DNA of 64,000 nucleotides, taken from positions 3,798,580 to 3,862,579 of the forward strand of contig NC_043743.1 in the NCBI RefSeq assembly GCF_004337985.1. The letters run 5' to 3'. The translations under genes were made by a program, and so were the position numbers. Source of the DNA: Pyricularia pennisetigena (Eukaryota > Ascomycota > Sordariomycetes > Magnaporthales > Pyriculariaceae). Positions within the stretch are counted from its first letter, which is position 1; each line of letters opens with the position of its first letter. The notes under the pieces were generated by a model. That model saw only the letters and a list, made by a program, of their open reading frames with translations. It did not search any database and was not told the DNA's origin. Shown one piece after another: positions 21,314 through 34,500 of the stretch.

Positions 21314-22522
21314 TCAGAGAAGCCATTGTATGGCAGCCGCAAGCGCCACCGAGCCTAGAACCCATGAAGGGCTGTGGCGGCCGACCGAGTTTTGCAAAAT
21401 GGCAATGGGCAGCGTGGCGTTGACAAAATCAGACCCGCAGTCCGTGTTGACAATCTCTGCGGCGGATTGGTAGGTCGAGGCGATGGCCAGCTTGCGGTTG
21501 GCTGACTGGGCCTGGTAGATGGCCATGGTCTGCTGCAGGCACCAGTTGCAGTTGAGAGCCGGGGCGCTGGGCAGGGTCATGTTGAGGGGCAGGTAGTAAA
21601 AGTAGGCATTGTTTGGGTTCGTCGCGTTGGTGACGGCGTTGGCGAAGCAGTAGCTCGACGTCTTGGGGTCGATCAGGCACGTGGTGCTATAGACGGTCTG
21701 GTACGACGTCAGCGCGTTGTACGTTGAGACGACCAGGCTGTTCTCAAGCTGATAGTCCGGGCCGCAGTTCTGCTCGCTGATGAGTGACTTGGCCACTTCG
21801 TTGAGGTACGGAGCGCACTCGTTTGCGTTGGCCCGGCATGCGGCGTCGAGAGTCTGCGTTATGCCGACGAGTGACTTTTGGGCCTCGAAGAATGATTGTG
21901 ACCCCTATCGCGCATGGTTAGTGAAGGGCTCTTTGGGTATGGAATCAGGAAAGAAAGGGGGAATATTTACCTCGAGAAGTGTAGCGAATGGGTAACACTT
22001 CTTGAACTTGTCGTGGTTCACCATAGTGTTGTAGAACTTTGCACACGAGCCGTTCGGCCCTGTGGTGAAGTTTGCTGCCGACAACGTGTCATAGGGGCTC
22101 GGCAGCGGGCTGCTAGAGACGGTCGCCGTCTTTGACGCCTGGGTAGGTGCCGATGACGTCGTAGTGGTGACCGACTCGGCATCGGTTTGAGGACTCCGCC
22201 TCTGAAGCTCGGCAGCTTCGTTCTCCCTGGCCACTAAAATCCACTCGCCATCCAACCTAACCGGTTGCCTCGTGTCGAGAATCAACTCATCTGCCACCGC
22301 CAAAGTCGGGACGGGAACCGTCATAAACCGAGTCGGCGTGGCTTCTGTCGTGGCTGGAACAACCGGTGGTGGTGCTGCGGCCGCGACTGTGCAACCAAAG
22401 CCCAAAAGGCCAACCGTGAAGATTGTTGCCCATTGTAACCTGGGCCTGTGGAATAGAGGTACTGTTGGGGTCGGCACGGAAGGGGCGCCACGGCGGCTGC
22501 CTGGTGGTTGTGTGTTGTACAT
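21314..22522 (-). CDS. Predicted GPI-anchored cell-surface protein (DUF7729-like)
   Basis: Exons 21971-22522 and 21314-21904 (intron GTAAAT...GATAG, phase 0) give 380 residues. The ATG at 22520-22522 (MYNTQPPG) is the first true ATG; the open frame upstream begins only with TTG. An N-terminal hydrophobic stretch (WATIFTVGLLGFGCTVAAAA) is a signal peptide or anchor. A Ser/Thr/Pro-rich linker follows, likely O-glycosylated. Then comes a Cys-containing fungal domain (GSCAKFYNTMVNHDKFKKCYPF, a CRANANECAPYL stretch, and LNCNWCLQQTMAIYQ) with many Asn-X-Ser/Thr sites. The C-terminus SWVLGSVALAAAIQWLL is a hydrophobic GPI-attachment signal. This resembles fungal DUF7729 surface proteins, whose function is unknown to me; the family call is from memory. 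Confidence 0.82.
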
Positions 22523-25500
22523 AGCTGGTGGTTTTTTGATAGTGGAAGTGATAGCCAACCAATATTATAAGACAACCGTGGCTTGCAAAAAACGGTTCCT
22601 GTCACGCATTGTCCTCTTTGAGGTGACACCAGATCGGAGGGGATGACGATGCGGTGGTTCCAAGATAAGTTTTAATTTCTGGCTTCTCAACAAGACACGA
22701 GTCGATCTTCAAAAAGCGGCCGATGATCGAGCAAGTGCACAATGTCGTAAATTGCTCCTGTTTCCTTGATAGTTGGTTTGTCGTTTGGCTGGTCAGCCGA
22801 CTCCGAAACTGTCGTCTGAATTATACCAATGACGGAATTCAGTTGGCGCGGGTTAAATTCCACTCCAAGGTTGTTGTTTTGTCCAAAAGTCGTAAATATG
22901 GACGACAATGCCGCTTCAAACGAGTGTGAGGGGGGATGATTATACAGCAAGGTAAGTACGGTAAGCAAAATAAAGACGGGACGGGTTGCGATGGATGTTT
23001 ATGTGATGAACACCATTCACCCAAGAAGAGATTAGAGTAGAAAAGACCAAGGCATGAACAACAGTTTATTTACTGCCCCGTTCCAGCCCAGCGCGAAGCC
23101 GAAAGGAGGCCCTGGCACACTGCAACCATGGAGGTGAGCATGCATTTAATAAAGCGAGATATTGAAAGCAGGTGAAGAAGCCTGGGCGGCAAAAAGACCC
23201 AGGGAAAGAGGAAGCAAAAGGGCCCCAATGATTTGTCCGGGAACCCTGAAGAAAAAGTGGGTGGAAACCACGGGGAGAGCTCTTTTGTGGATTCTCGTTC
23301 TCGGCCAGCCAGGAACCAAGAAGTGGGACAAGCGGGGATGCACTTGGCAAGCTTGGGAGATGCCTGTCGTGTGCTGTCTGTCCTTGGCTCTGCTAGTCTC
23401 TTTTTTGCTCGAGTACTGTAATTGCCTGTGTGCCTTGGCCCTTTTTTTTTCTTGAGCGAGTTTACGAAGTCGCATTCTCGACGGAGCCCATCTAGCCAAC
23501 TTGACAGAGTATGGGCGCGCTAGCCGGCAGGTGGGGAACAGGCGATGTATTGCGCAAAAAACCAACAGTATTTCTTTTTTTCTCCATCTTGTCAACAAGT
23601 ACCACATGCAACACTAAGCTAATGTTGATTGCTGCGGTATTTTTTCTGTTTTGTAAACAAACAATGACTGCAGCAGCTGCACAGAGATTAGACAAATAGG
23701 CGAACATGCAGATGGGTAGGTCGGGCTGAGGTTCGGACAAATCAATCTCATCTAAACATGGCCGCAAGGTACGCCAACATCACATCCATCCCAGAAAAGG
23801 CGGGATGAACAGGTGGGCAGCAACCCCAACCAGGGTGGTGGCCGTGACCTTGCAATTGCCGTAGTCAGGTAGCATGGGATGGATATTCAAAAGTCAATAT
23901 TGCAACTGTCCATATGCAACCACTATTCGCTTGGCTGGCACACGTTCCATGGGTCCAACAATCTTCAGCAACCAATACTGAAACCCCAAGATTCCAGTCG
24001 CACCGGTTGGGCAACTCGATTGATTGCAGTTGCGCCATTTTGCCCACCGCAAACCATGGTTCTTTCAACTGGATCGGTCGAAAGGGGCTTGGTTACGTGA
24101 CTTCACTTAAAGACTGAGCAAAAGAACGAACGAACGAGCGCCAATGCAATAAATCCAGACCCGTTGCCATATCGTGGATGGACTTTTCGGGAGCTAAAAA
24201 ATCGCTAAAGACTGCCAAAGAGGCGGGTTCCCGCTTGTCCTTGGGCCGTTGCTAAAAGTCTGTGCTGAAGATTTTCCTTGGTTGAAAGGGGTAACCAAGA
24301 AAAATAAGAAAAAGGTACAGTTACAGCTTGTGAAAATAATTAAACTCAACATGCAAACCAAGGACAGCCTTGCTTATCTGTGCATTCAAATCGATATATG
24401 CAGGTACAGATTGCAACGACAGAACATTAAATACACTTTTCGGTTAAAAGTACCCATTTTCGCCGCAGTTAGCAGAGGGGTTTCTTTTCTTTTCTTTTTT
24501 TTTTTTTTTGTATCTTCAGCGGGCGGCCCAAAAAGCACAGGTGTGATCAGCTCAGCTCAGCTACAAAAGACGCCAACCGCCGCCATACGTCAATAACCTG
24601 ATTACATTTTTAGAAATTGAGAAAGCCGTCGAATTGGTTGCCGATGATAAGAGCAAAGAGAGAAAAAAAAAAATCTCCGAAATTTGATTTCCACTGCCGC
24701 GCCTGCTAGTATTGTAGCACAACATGGAGGCGAAGAGAAAAAAGGAGGTGGCTTCCAGATTACTGACCTGGGTCCCCCTGTCACCATCACTCATGCTCTG
24801 CCTGCCTAGAAAGGTCTCGAGCTCGTAGAGCACGACATGGGCTTCCATGCCTTCCTTCTAGTCTTACAGTAATGTACCTTACCAAGCTTACGTTTAACTC
24901 GTAATGTGTGGTATGCGGAGTACTTTTCATCGGCCGTGCCGTTGGTAGGATTTCGACGTCAGACCAACGCGAAGATTTCCCCAAAAGAGTGTTTCTTGAT
25001 CCTGAGGGGGGTTTTTAATTAGAAGCATATTATTACAACTTTGATATCACATCAGCACAAAAAAAGCAATCGCAGGGCAAAAAGAGAAGAAGAAGAAAAA
25101 GAAAAAGAAAAACACTTTGTACAATTAGCAGGGTTTTGTTTGTCAATCAGTAAAAACCATCCTGCAAATCTTCTACCCCAGGTGGGAACGAGCCGGATCG
25201 ACAGGATCAGCAAGAACCGGTGTCAGTAAAGGAAGTTAAAGCGAGACCGCAAGCCACGCCCGTTCGAATCTTGACGGATGATGGCACTTTGCCTTTGCTT
25301 TCGAGAAAAAGTAAAAGAAAAAAAAAAAGACATGACAGGGAATTTCTACAGAGTAGACTCAAGGTCTAGAATGCGCAACGTCCTTAGCTACAAATAACAT
25401 CACGCAATCTACTGAAATTAGAAAGGATCGCCATCCAGCACAAATCATTCCCATTGGTATTCCACTCTGCGACTGCGGTACTGTGGTAACATGGCTTTGC

Positions 25501-26194
25501 ACGACAACCAAATTTTCCGGACAGAGTAATCAGGAACACGGCATGCTGCAGTTGAGCTCAACCCACAAAATCGTCATGCCGGCACCTGCCCGACAGCAAC
25601 AACCCGATCGACCTGTCCAGACCTAATGCTTGGCATTCCTTTTACTTTTTTCATCTCGGTGTTTGGTTTATGTTCGATAAAAAAAAAAAAAAAAAAAAAG
25701 GACACCGCAAGCTGTTTTCCCTCGGCACGATACTTTCCACCCGTCACTTGTCAGTCACTGTGAAACATGGACAAGAAAAAGAAATTTGTCTTGTAGTGCT
25801 GGAAGTCTTGAGTCTATTCTGTAGCTCTCTATCTTTGTAAACTGCTTGTGACATCATTAGAGAGAAGGATGATGAAAAAAGAGTACATCTTGAATGCTGT
25901 CGGAAAAAAAAAAATGCAATACTCAAATTTACCACATGCGCTCTGGGCAGCAACGAGTAAGTGGAGATAGAGAAATAAAGAGACAAACATGGAACAAGAA
26001 CTAAAAACAATGCTAGAAAGGCATTAAGAGATGTAGCGGCAGAGGTATCTTTAAAAGTATTAAACATAAGAAAAGAATGCCACACCTGAGCGCAGGTGAG
26101 GGAAATACAAAGAAGTATCGAGTTGTAGAAGGAGCCGCTTGGGCGAGATGGTAGTTGAAAGGAAACACAATAGAAGAGGGATCCAGCGGATTCT
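22523..26194. other. 3.7-kb gene-poor stretch
   Basis: No gene supported. Contains low-complexity runs (T-rich 24481-24510; A-rich 24660-24671, 25317-25330, 25679-25699 and 25904-25914) and a GAAC repeat at 24123-24137. It must hold the promoter of the GPI-protein gene and the 3' UTR of the ABC pump gene. Frames such as 23146-23607 (minus) lack any recognisable feature. Confidence 0.5.
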
Positions 26195-29100
26195 CTACCT
26201 CTTCTCCAAGCTCTGGAGGTTCACGAGCTCCGCATACCTCCCGTTCTTCTTCATGAGCTCCGAGTGCGTTCCCCGCTCGATGATCCGACCCTGGTCAAAG
26301 ACGTAAATGACGTCGGCCTTTTGGATCGTGCTGAGACGGTGCGCAACGGCGATGGTCGTCCGGCCCTTGGCGGCCTTGTCCAGCGCCGCCTGGACCACCT
26401 TTTCGCTTTCGCTGTCGAGTGCAGAGGTTGCCTCGTCGAGGAGCCTGTTGAGGTTTTGTTGTTAGTCACTGTAATTTGGATACGGAAAGAGAGGGAGAAA
26501 AAAAAAAAAAAAAACTTACAGAATCCTGGGATCACGAATCAACGCCCTTGCAATCGCAATCCTCTGCTTCTGTCCACCAGACAACAGCGCACCCTTGCTT
26601 CCGACAACCGTGTTGAAACCCTCAGGCAGACTCATGATGAAGTCGTAAATGTTGGCCTCGCGGCAGGCAAACTCGACCGCCTCGTCCGTGACCTGCTCCG
26701 AGGTGCCAAGCAGGATGTTTTCCTTGATAGTGCCGCTGTAGAGCGTCGGCTCCTGCGACACGAGCGCGATCCGGGCCCGATAATCGTTGACGTTGAGCGA
26801 GCTGATCTCCCGTCCGTCGACGTAGATGCCACCGACCAGCGGGTCGTAGAAGCGCTCCAGCAGCGCGATGGTCGTCGACTTGCCGCAGCCCGAAGCGCCC
26901 ACCAGCGCCACGTACTGGCCCGGCAGCACCGTGAGGTCCAGGCCCCTGAGCACGGGCTGCTCAGGTCGCGTCGGGTATCTGAAGTGGACGTCACGGAACT
27001 CGATGGTGCCGTTGACCTCGCTAATCTTCTCGCCGTCGGTGCTCCACGTGTCGATGGTCGGTTTGCGGTCGAAGAGGGTCTTCAGCAGCTCCGCAGCGTG
27101 CGCAGCCTTGCCCATGTCGGGAGCGAAGGCGAACATGGTACCCGCCGACTGCGCACCAAAGATGACGGCGCTGAAGACGAGGAAGAACTGAAACATGCCG
27201 TACTCTCCACGGCCCAGGAGGCTACCACCATACCAGAAGCCGAGCGCGAGCACCAGGAATGTAAGCGATTGCGAGGCGGCATACAGGGTGGACGACTTGA
27301 GGACCGACTCGAGCGATGCACGCCCCTGCTGGTCGAGTGAGTCCTGGTAACGCTTGAGAACGTCATTTTCGCGTGTCAAGGAGGCAACGGTCCGGATGGC
27401 GGTGATGGCCTCGGATGCGTACGAGGCCGAGTTGTCATAGGCGCGCTTGGCGCGGCGCTGGTAGTGTGCCAGCATCCAGAACCTGAGGAAACCGCAAGCC
27501 AACAGGACGGGCACGGTCGAGATGCACACAAGCGCCAGCTTCCAGCCAATAACCAGACTCAGCGTGAAGGCGCTTACCAGAGTGGTGCTGACCATGAGGA
27601 TTGTGCCGAGTGTGACACCGCTGATTCCGGCAACATGCGTGGCCTCGGTTGAAAGGAAAGATGTCAAGGCTCCGGCGGTGTTCTCCTCCTTGTCGAATTC
27701 CCCAATGTCCATACGCAGCATCGTGCGGAAGGCCCGGTCTCTGACGCGGTGAATCAAACGCTCCGAGCACTTGGCGAAGAGTATACCCTGGATCGAGAAG
27801 GCGGTGAACTGCACAATGCCAAGCATAAGGTACATGAGACACCAGAAAGAAACGTCACTCTGGATGGTCGGGATCGTCTGCTCGTTGACCGGGACTGACA
27901 TGGACGTGATCAACTTGGCGAAAAAGACGGCTTGTGTGGGGTTACCGCCACCGCAAATGATGGAGAAGATAAGACCAATAACCATGAGCTTCCACTCGGG
28001 CGCGTTGAACGAGGCAATCAGCTTGATCTTGGTCCACAGGCTGTACTTCTTGGGTGCGTCCTTCGAACGGCCCTGAAGCGCGACGCTCGACGCCGATTTC
28101 GTCCGTTCCATCTTGGTGGCCAAGTTGTCGTTGGGGTCGGGGATGAAGCTGGTACCCTCCTTGTTGCTGGTCGCCTTGCGGATCAGAACCTCCTCCTTCT
28201 CGTTGATGGCCTCCTCTTCCTCTGGGCTCAGCTCGGTAACCTTGGAAATCTCCTGGGCCGTGACCAGATTATAGTATGCTCCGCGCTTCTCCAGCAAGTC
28301 GTTGTGGTTGCCCTGCTCGACGATACGACCCTCGGACATGACGACAATGTTGTGCGCATCCTTGATAGTTGAAAGTCTGTGGGCGATAGTGATAGTCGTC
28401 CTTCCCTCGGCGGCGACCTCGAGAGCGGCTTGCACCACACCTTCAGAGCGGGTATCCAGAGCAGATGTAGCTTCGTCGAGGAGCAGGATCTTGGGGTCAG
28501 AAACGATGGCGCGGGCGATAGCGATACGCTGCTTCTGGCCTCCAGACATGAGAAAACCGCGCTCGCCGACGTTGGTATCGTATCCTTCAGGAAGGGTGCT
28601 GATGAATTCGTGTGCGTTGGCCTTCTTCGCAGCCTCGATAATTAGCTCCTTTTGAACCTCGGGGTCAGCATGTTCGTGCTTGGTGCCGATCAGACCGTGC
28701 TTGATGTTTTCGTAGATTGAAACGCTAAACAGGATCGGCTCCTGAGATACCAGCGAGATGTTTTGTCTTAACCAGCGGAGGTTCAATGTGCTGATGTCAC
28801 GGCCGTCCAGGTAAACCTTGCCTCCCACAGGTTGATAGAAGCGCTCGACAAGACCGATGATGGTAGACTTTCCACTGCCCGAGGCTCCAACCAAAGCAGT
28901 TGTCTTGCCGGCGGGGATCTCGAGGGTTACGTCCTCCATGACCACGACCTCGGGCCGCGAGGGGTAAATGTGTTTGACGTTTTCCAAAAGAATAGTGCCC
29001 TTGAGGTTCTCGATCTTCTCACCCTCGTCTGAAGAGGGATCCAGGACAGACTGGCGGTCGATGGTGGTGTAAATCTTGGCCGCCGCACCTAGAGCTGTGG

Positions 29101-30367
29101 TGAAGGCCTGGACGTTGGGTGCAACATTGCCGATGTTGAAGGCACCAATCATGACACTCATCATGACGATAAGGACCTTGGAGAGCGGGATGACGCCCTC
29201 GATCAAATAGCGGCTACCCATCCAGAATGCCAGACCATAGTTCAGGTACAAAATAGACATCATGCCTGCAACCATCATGCCGATGGATGCCTTGACTTTA
29301 AAGCCAGTGCCCTCGGCCTTGACCAGGTGGGAGTCGTACTGGCGCGCAAGGCGGTCCTGGGTACCAAATGCAACGGCATTGCGGACGGAGCTGATAACTT
29401 CCTCAGCCACGCTGCCACCTTCGGCGTAGGAGTTGATCGTTTGCTTGCTGAACTTGATGATAAACGTGGAGCCGCCACCCATGACGAAGATGAGGGCGAA
29501 AAAGGTCGAAGTCAAGATCAGGGTCAACTTCCAGTACATGATGAAACCGATTACGAAGGCAGCCACGAAAGTTGCCAAGGCCGCAACTGTCAAGCCAACC
29601 TTTTCCGAGATACCCTCCTGGACAAGGTTGGTGTCGGCAGTGATGCGTGTGGTGACCTCGCCGGCACCCAGCTCTATAGTCAAAAACAAAACGTCAGTAT
29701 GTGGATAAAAAAAAAGAAAAGAAAAAGGATACCAGACAAGTCATGAATTTGAGTTTTGTTCCCACGTACTGTCAAAGAAACCAATGTTTTGGCGCATGCA
29801 GCTTTCCAAATAGTGCGCCCTGATCTTTGCGCTGATGTGTTCACCTGTGTAAATGGTACCCACAGTAGCGATGTAGGTTGTTACGAACTCGCCGATGGCC
29901 AGGTAGACAAAGTACAAAACCAGGTTGGTCATGGTCTGCATGAACTCGTCGTAGGAAGTAATGCCTAGGAATCGATCCTGGAAACTGCCCTGGAGGTTAC
30001 CAAAGATAACAGTCATCAAGGGAAGCGCCGCGCCGGACGCGATGGCGCAGATGAGCGAGATGCTCAGGATGATGAGATCGTTGCGCGATGCATAGCGATA
30101 GAGGGTCGCGAGGCCGACCTTGACGGAGGGCGTGTCGACCTGGCGCTTGAGGATTTCGGCCTCGGCCGGTGGCAAGTGCTTGTATATGTCATCAGCATCG
30201 GCGACGGCATCTGCAGTTGGTTTTAGGGCCTTGGAGTCGGCCTTGGCGAGGTCATCCTGGTGTTGTTTACTGCTAGATTCTGAGCCGCCACGGCTGCGGT
30301 TGGAAGGAGTGTGAGAGGGCACAACGGCTTCGGGGCCACCCCCGAGATGCTTTTCTGAGGGTTCCAT
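26195..30367 (-). CDS. Full-size ABCB (MDR/Pmd1-type) multidrug efflux transporter
   Basis: Exons 29770-30367, 26520-29673 and 26195-26444 give 1333 residues in TMD-NBD-TMD-NBD order. It exports hydrophobic compounds with ATP at the plasma membrane; the closest named relatives are leptomycin B resistance protein Pmd1 and human P-glycoprotein. NBD1 has Walker [10 protein letters not shown] near residue 462, LMSGGQKQR and [15 protein letters not shown]2 has GASGCGKST near residue 1127, LLSGGQKQR, and a second [12 protein letters not shown] completed across the last splice junction. Both sites look competent. A ~90-residue polar N-tail precedes TMD1 and a charged linker ([15 protein letters not shown]) joins the halves. 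The ATG at 30365-30367 ([10 protein letters not shown]) is preferred over one 37 codons upstream. The 75-bp last intron carries an A-rich run. Confidence 0.95.
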
Positions 30368-33023
30368 GTTGGAAGTTGCTGTGAATGGAACTAATAAACT
30401 TGGCCGGGCGAGGCAGCAGATAATTGCTTGCCAAGGCTCACAGTTTAAGCATAAGTAAAGTAGAGAAAGTGTTGGCAATGGCCCTGGTAAACCTTAAGCT
30501 CCGCCAATCCCTAATGGAAATTATCGCGTGGGCTGCCGATAAAGGGAACAACAACGGGCGGGCTGGCGGGACGGCGATGTTGCTGTCTGGCGCCAAGAGA
30601 GGCAAGCAAACCTATTCTTTGGGTGAAAGTTGGCTGGCCTGAAGAAAGATCAGATGCGCACCGGGCAGAAAGAAGAGACGAGGGGTTACCGAATATTAAG
30701 ATTGGGCGGAAACGACGCCTGTAACCCTTGGTTATCAATAAAGCAACAACATCAAAAAGACCGACCCAGTAGACCGGGCAATGGGAGGGGCCACCCCTGC
30801 TGGCATATTAATAAGGGCTTTTCAAGGCCGAGCTGCATTCTCAGTCGGGGACTTTTTGGTCCCTTCTCACGTCGGGGAAATCGGATCGGACAGTTACCAA
30901 AAACACCGGTCGGCCGCGAGCAACTCCCCGTTGGAAGAAGGAGTGGGTACTGCACTTTTGGCCAGGCTGGTTCTGTAACGCAGGCCATAGCTTGTACGTG
31001 TTCGAGACTGAATAATCCATGACAACTGAAATTTCGTTGCTTCCATTTCTCGCTTACGCTAATCCTAATTCTGGGGGTGTTGTCTTCACCAGATTGGATC
31101 AAGCGCCTTTGACACAAGATGTATCGTTTCTGTATCTTATGATCCGAGAACCAATCATACAAGCAAGAGGTGGCGCAGCACGAGTACAAAGAATCTACAC
31201 CGTTGTTCTGGGCTGGATCAAAAGTAAGAAAAAAAAATTAGACTAAGTAAACACGCAAATGAAGAAAAAAAGAAAAAAAAAATAAGACAAACATGCCTGC
31301 CACGGGGTAAGACGGGCATATCACCTTAATTCCGCCCAATGAGTCCGACCCGACCCGGAGATGAACTAGAATTAGGCTCGCAAACTAGCCTGCCTCTAGG
31401 TAAACCTCCTTCCTTCACGGTCAGCTTGCCCAACTACTGAACGTCAGTAAGGCCTGAACGCCGCGCATGCTTGTCTGCGGCGCTTCCCTTTGTCGTCCAA
31501 GTAAAGGGGGCCCAATGAGAAACCAATTTACCCTATTAGGTATCCTCCCTTCCTTACCTCTTACCTGGACAAAAGTCGCCGCATTGCCGCGTAAACTGTA
31601 ATCGCAGCTCGGCGTTGCAACATGACCGAAAGCTCCACTCGTGGAAAATTCGGTTCGAACTCGAATCAAAAAGTCCCCGTTTCCCCAGTCCGTGCATTTC
31701 TATGGTTTCGCCCCCCTCAAGTCTCCCACATGGCGAGGCGAAAATCTGCCTCCACCCACATTGCAGGGTACATATCGCTTTTGTAATCTCATCGTCGTAG
31801 TGACACGAGTTGTGAATTGTGCGTGCCTTGCTTGGTGCTACGTGTATCTGAGTCATTCGATATAATATATATCGGGAAAAGGGACAATATAAGCGCCGAT
31901 CATTCCAGATACCACGCCAGGTCTTTTTTTTTTTTTTTTTTTGAGTCACCACCGTTTGTTTTTTGCTCATTCAGGTGCTTTTCTTTCTTCTTCTCTTCGT
32001 GACGCAAGACTAGACCGAGTGTAGCGCAGACCTGGCCACCTCACTATATCGATAGCGGCACGTCTCGCCTAAATCATAGGGTGTAGGAAGGTCAGCAAAT
32101 CAGCGGTTGATGGACATGACCAAAACCCCGAGTCCGAAATGATAAACCCATGTTGTGCGGTTCTTTTGCACAGCACCTTTTTATTAGTCTATCGGCCCAT
32201 GGATTTGGTAGCGCCTCGCATTCGCACTCGCCTTCACTTTTTGTCTACATGTATTTTGGGAGCCTGGAGGCTCTAGACAACGCGATCATGTGTTGACACG
32301 CAGCTGTTTGCATGGTGTGGTTTTAATATAATTGATGCATACGGAGTAAAATGGCGCGCACGTCTCATCTCCGTCTAAATGTTCGGACGAAATCAGGAAC
32401 GACAAATCTCATTTATACCAAGCATCCAGCTCAAAAGTACGTTGCGGCTAACGTGTACTTCGAACAAGCCTTTATGTAATTTATCTGAACTATATATGTT
32501 CTGCCACCAAAGAAGCATGAAGTGAATTTCCAGAATTTGCCGCCCTCGCCACAGACAAGGTTGCAAAAAGGAACAGAGCAGAAAATGTGAACAAGGAAAA
32601 AGTATAGGGCTATATGCTCAGCCTCGTGGCCCAAAATTGCCAGCTGTCCTTTTTACTGATAGGACGACGATCTGTGAGTCAACTTGTATTATAGCGATAA
32701 CTAAAGAAATCGTTCTCGACTTTGCAATGCCTGAGCGAAGAAACGAAACTCGGTTTCAAACTTCGTATAAGCGAATAGCTAGCGATTTCCTCGTATTGTT
32801 TCTGATTGAAAACTGATCAAGTTTCGCGACGCGACGTCATTTGGAATTTTTGTTATTTTTCGGGGCTATTCAACCCCGCTAGTAACACGGGCGGCGTGTC
32901 TGCTGCACGTCAAGTAAACAAACAATCCGCACAGCTGGCCCAGACAACTGGCACGCACGCGATTTAGGCACGGACGGACGGCAAAGGCACAACAAGGAGC
33001 AGTCAACAAACATCTTTTTCGTG
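30368..33023. other. 2.7-kb divergent intergenic region
   Basis: Lies between the starts of the ABC pump gene and the SARAF-like gene, so it holds both promoters. No gene supported. A-rich runs at 31226-31283 and a T18 run at 31924-31942; GC-poor from about 32300 to 32860. Confidence 0.5.
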
Positions 33024-34086
33024 ATGTTGCTCGATTTTCTCTACCCCGCCGTTCTACTCCTGGCACTGAGCGGCCTTCCCTCCCCAGCCGCAGCTGCAAA
33101 GCCCAAGAATGCCATCCTCCTCTCAGATGTAAGTCAAACTCCTTGAACCTGCGGCTCGTACCACCACCACCACCACCACCATCCAGGTTTCCTCAGTCAG
33201 ACTCTGACGTGAGACACCACCACTCCACCCACAGGTCCAATCCCTCACGCTCCGCGCGGGCCGCCAGACCTCGCACCGCCGGGTCGCGGCCATGCCGCAA
33301 CTCAAGTGTGTGTCGTCGCGGGCCTTGTGCTCGCTGCACGAGGTCGACACCATGCGGTGCGTGAACCAGGGCTCCGGCTACGGCTCCGAGGACATACAGT
33401 GGTCCTGCAGTGCTTCGCTCCCGCCCGAGCTCAAGCTGGGCAGCACCGAGGTCATGTGCGAGGGCTACAGCTCTCCGGACGACCCTTATGTCCTAAGCGG
33501 CTCCTGCGGCGTCGAGTACAGGCTCGTCCTGACCGAGGAGGGTGCGCGCCGCTATCCGGACCTCGCCGCTGGCGGCGGCGGCGGCAGTGGAAGCGATGGG
33601 TCCTTGCCGGCCTGGCTGTTCTGGGTCCTCTTCCTCGCCGTCGTCTGTTGGATCCTCTACAGTGCATGCACTGCCCAGCCTGGTGAGTTCCGTGGTCCGC
33701 GCCCCCGACGTAACAACTTTTGGGGTGGTGGTGGTGGCGGCGGTCCCGGTCCGGGTTTCTTTGGCGGCGGCGGCGGCGGATGGAACGACCCCCCTCCCCC
33801 GTATCCCGGAAACAAGCCTGCAGGTAGCGGTGGTGGCTGGCAGCCTGGATTCTGGAGCGGCTTGGCTGGCGGAGCTGCGGCGGGATACATGGCTGCCAAC
33901 CGTGGACGAAACACCATGGACAATAATCGGGGCTACGGAAGCTTTGGAAGCAGCAATACTTGGGGTGGCGGAAGTTCCTGGGGTGGAGCAGGTGGTGCTG
34001 GCCCTTCGTCATCACGCGGTTCTGGATCCAGCTCCAGTTCATCCCGCTATGAAAGTACGGGTTTTGGCGGCACAAGCAGACGTTGA
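33024..34086 (+). CDS. SARAF (TMEM66)-like store-operated calcium entry regulator
   Basis: Exons 33024-33128 and 33235-34086 give 318 residues (intron phase 0, containing a CCA microsatellite). A signal peptide at 1-24 (LLDFLYPAVLLLALSG) is followed by a lumenal Cys-containing domain (KCVSSRALCSLHEVDTMRCVNQGSGYGSEDIQWSC, EVMCEGY, SGSCGVEY), one membrane helix at about 159-180 (LPAWLFWVLFLAVVCWILYS), and a long Gly/Pro/Ser tail with PPPPYP facing the cytosol. This order is that of SARAF, an ER protein which in animals damps STIM/Orai calcium entry. Fungi lack obvious STIM/Orai, so its role here is open. The poly-Gly tail is low complexity and may vary in length. Confidence 0.88.
33159..33182 (+). 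repeat. (CCA)n microsatellite in the SARAF-like gene intron
   Basis: About seven ACC/CCA units inside intron 1 of the gene. Confidence 0.85.
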
Positions 34087-34500
34087 GCTTCCCAACGCCA
34101 CATGTATTTGGATCGTGCAATAGATGTAATTATATCTTTTACTATGAGACAGGATTGCAGCAGGATTTCGAGATACCATACATACTCTTGATCTATCCTT
34201 ATCCGCTTTCTTAGCTCTCGTGACTGTATTCCTGTTTATACACATAACTAGAGGTACATCGATCCAAAACATGCTTGTATGCCTTGTGATAAGCTGATCG
34301 CAAAAAAAAAAAAAGAAAAGAAGTGTTGCTGCTTCTCGGCCCAGCCCATTAAATGGCTATAGTTTGCCGACAACGATAAGGCGCCCGATAACCTCTCAAT
34401 CCCGCCTCGAAATTGTCCTTATTGCCGGCAATCGGAAGTGATGTGCTCGCGGCCCGAGATTTGAGTTTGGTGTACATGACACTCCGGCCCAGAGCTGCCA
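34087..34500. other. Short convergent intergenic region
   Basis: 3' ends of the SARAF-like gene and bre1 face each other here. An A12 run lies near 34303-34316; nothing else seen. Confidence 0.55.

Noticed and set aside
26445..26519. A 3' truncation of the ABC pump at the A-rich run
   Set aside because: GTAAGT donor and CAACAG acceptor join [12 protein letters not shown] perfectly, so it is a normal intron.
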